This document shows positions 63,190-64,000 of a stretch of DNA of 64,000 bases, one piece after another. The translations under genes and the position numbers were made by a program. The notes below the pieces were generated by a model that saw only the letters and a list, made by a program, of their open reading frames with translations, was not told the origin of the DNA and made no database searches. Position 1 is the stretch's first letter. The number at the start of each line of letters is the position of its first letter. Source of the DNA: Saxidomus purpurata (Eukaryota; Mollusca; Bivalvia; Venerida; Veneridae); assembly GCA_022818135.1 (NCBI GenBank), contig JAFMSR010000019.1:5701773-5765772 (forward strand). Direction: 5' to 3'.

Positions 63190-63605
63190 CTAACGACTGA
63201 CTGGTTTTTTCGTTATTGCTTAAATCGCTAAATATTTTTACACGTGAGTTTTACTACTTACGCCGCTAAATAGTTTAGCATGAAACTCACTACGGACTGG
63301 TTTTACCATTACTGGTTACATCGCTTAATATCTGAACAATGTCATGTGAAACCCACAACTGACTGGTAACCGAGTTACTGATTACACCCGCTAAATATGT
63401 TTACATGTGAAACTCACGACTGACTGGTTTCCCTTACTGGTAACATCGCTAAATATTTCAACATGTAAATCTCAAGACTGACTGGTTACCACGTCACAGG
63501 TTACACCACAAAATTATGCTTACATTTGAAACTCAGGGTTGATTAGTTATAACGTCACTGTTTCGCTAAAAATCTGAAACTTGCTACTGACTGGATATTC
63601 CTTTA
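63190..63605. repeat. degenerate tandem array, unit about 66-72 bp
   Basis: About six units with GACTGACTGGTT, TTACTGGTTACATCGCTAAA and ACATGTGAAACTCAC in order, drifted. Confidence 0.75.
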
Positions 63606-64000
63606 TTGGCTAGGCTTTATTATAGAGGAAGACAACCCAAACGTTATCAGTTAACCTACTAATATTGAGCTGCTCCCCTTGTAAGTTTAATATCTTAAGC
63701 TTGTGTTATAATGTACATGTTTGATTCAAGCTTAAAATGTAATTATTTATCTGAATTTATATCAAGTAACAAAACATATACATGGTTTTAAATAGACATT
63801 ACAGTGTTTAAAGTTTTATAGTTGTGTTATACGTGCTATATATTTATCATTAAATAATATTTATCTATGTAATATGATTATAAGTGTGATTATTGATGCA
63901 ATTTTATCTCACTTGTGTAATTTTATCATATCTTAACAAATTACATGTCTCATAAATTTTGATATACTAGACACAGTGTAACTATAACTTCACACTCATT
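63606..64000. other. non-coding, nothing recognised
   Basis: AT-rich, no feature. Confidence 0.5.

Overview
The window is eukaryotic nuclear DNA, AT-rich, intron-rich and dense in repeats. It most likely comes from a bivalve mollusc: the degenerate arrays built on GTGACCTTGACC-type units and the repeat ending in CTTCGAAGGGGGCATAATT (about 33.3 kb) are of a kind I associate with bivalve genomes. No conserved bacterial or viral genome organisation is present. The species is not determinable from what I can see.

Layout. 0-4.4 kb: diverged tandem repeats and a tRNA-derived SINE. 4375-15518: a complete, young Ty3/gypsy (Metaviridae) LTR retrotransposon on the + strand, inserted at the SINE tail with a 4-bp ATAA target duplication. 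It has 1114-bp LTRs differing at only three positions, a tRNA-Leu-type primer site, gag, a -1 frameshift signal (GGGAAAC plus predicted H-type pseudoknot), an intact pol, and a third ORF with zinc fingers in the env position. That third ORF has an antisense retroelement tail lodged at its 5' end. 15.5-24.2 kb: a 48-bp minisatellite, TIR elements, foldbacks and a LINE reverse-transcriptase remnant.

24.2-30.25 kb (minus strand): a decayed second gypsy element. Its pol runs RT, RNase H, integrase, GPY/F-like region and then a PHD finger resembling H3K4me3 readers. A separate downstream ORF in the env position carries a Cys/His cluster and a complete TatD-type metal-dependent nuclease domain. This is the most unusual architecture in the window.

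30.3-37.8 kb: satellites, a pogo/mariner-like MITE, a bivalve repeat array, the most complete copy of a retroelement whose 3' end (with a TG array) is scattered five times in the window, a G4-prone C-run and a (TG)116 array. 37.8-40.0 kb: a dead piggyBac transposase.

40310-60885 (+): the one recognisable host gene, seven coding exons with consistent phases. It encodes a cytoplasmic N-terminus, one transmembrane segment, two CCP/sushi domains, three calcium-binding-type EGF domains on separate 111-bp exons, and a C-terminal discoidin-like domain resembling that of FBXL4. The product looks like a type II cell-surface adhesion or recognition receptor. The EGF exon and its intron have been tandemly duplicated recently. 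Introns hold a Tc1-like transposon, foldbacks, MITEs and minisatellites. 61-64 kb: repeats and non-coding DNA.
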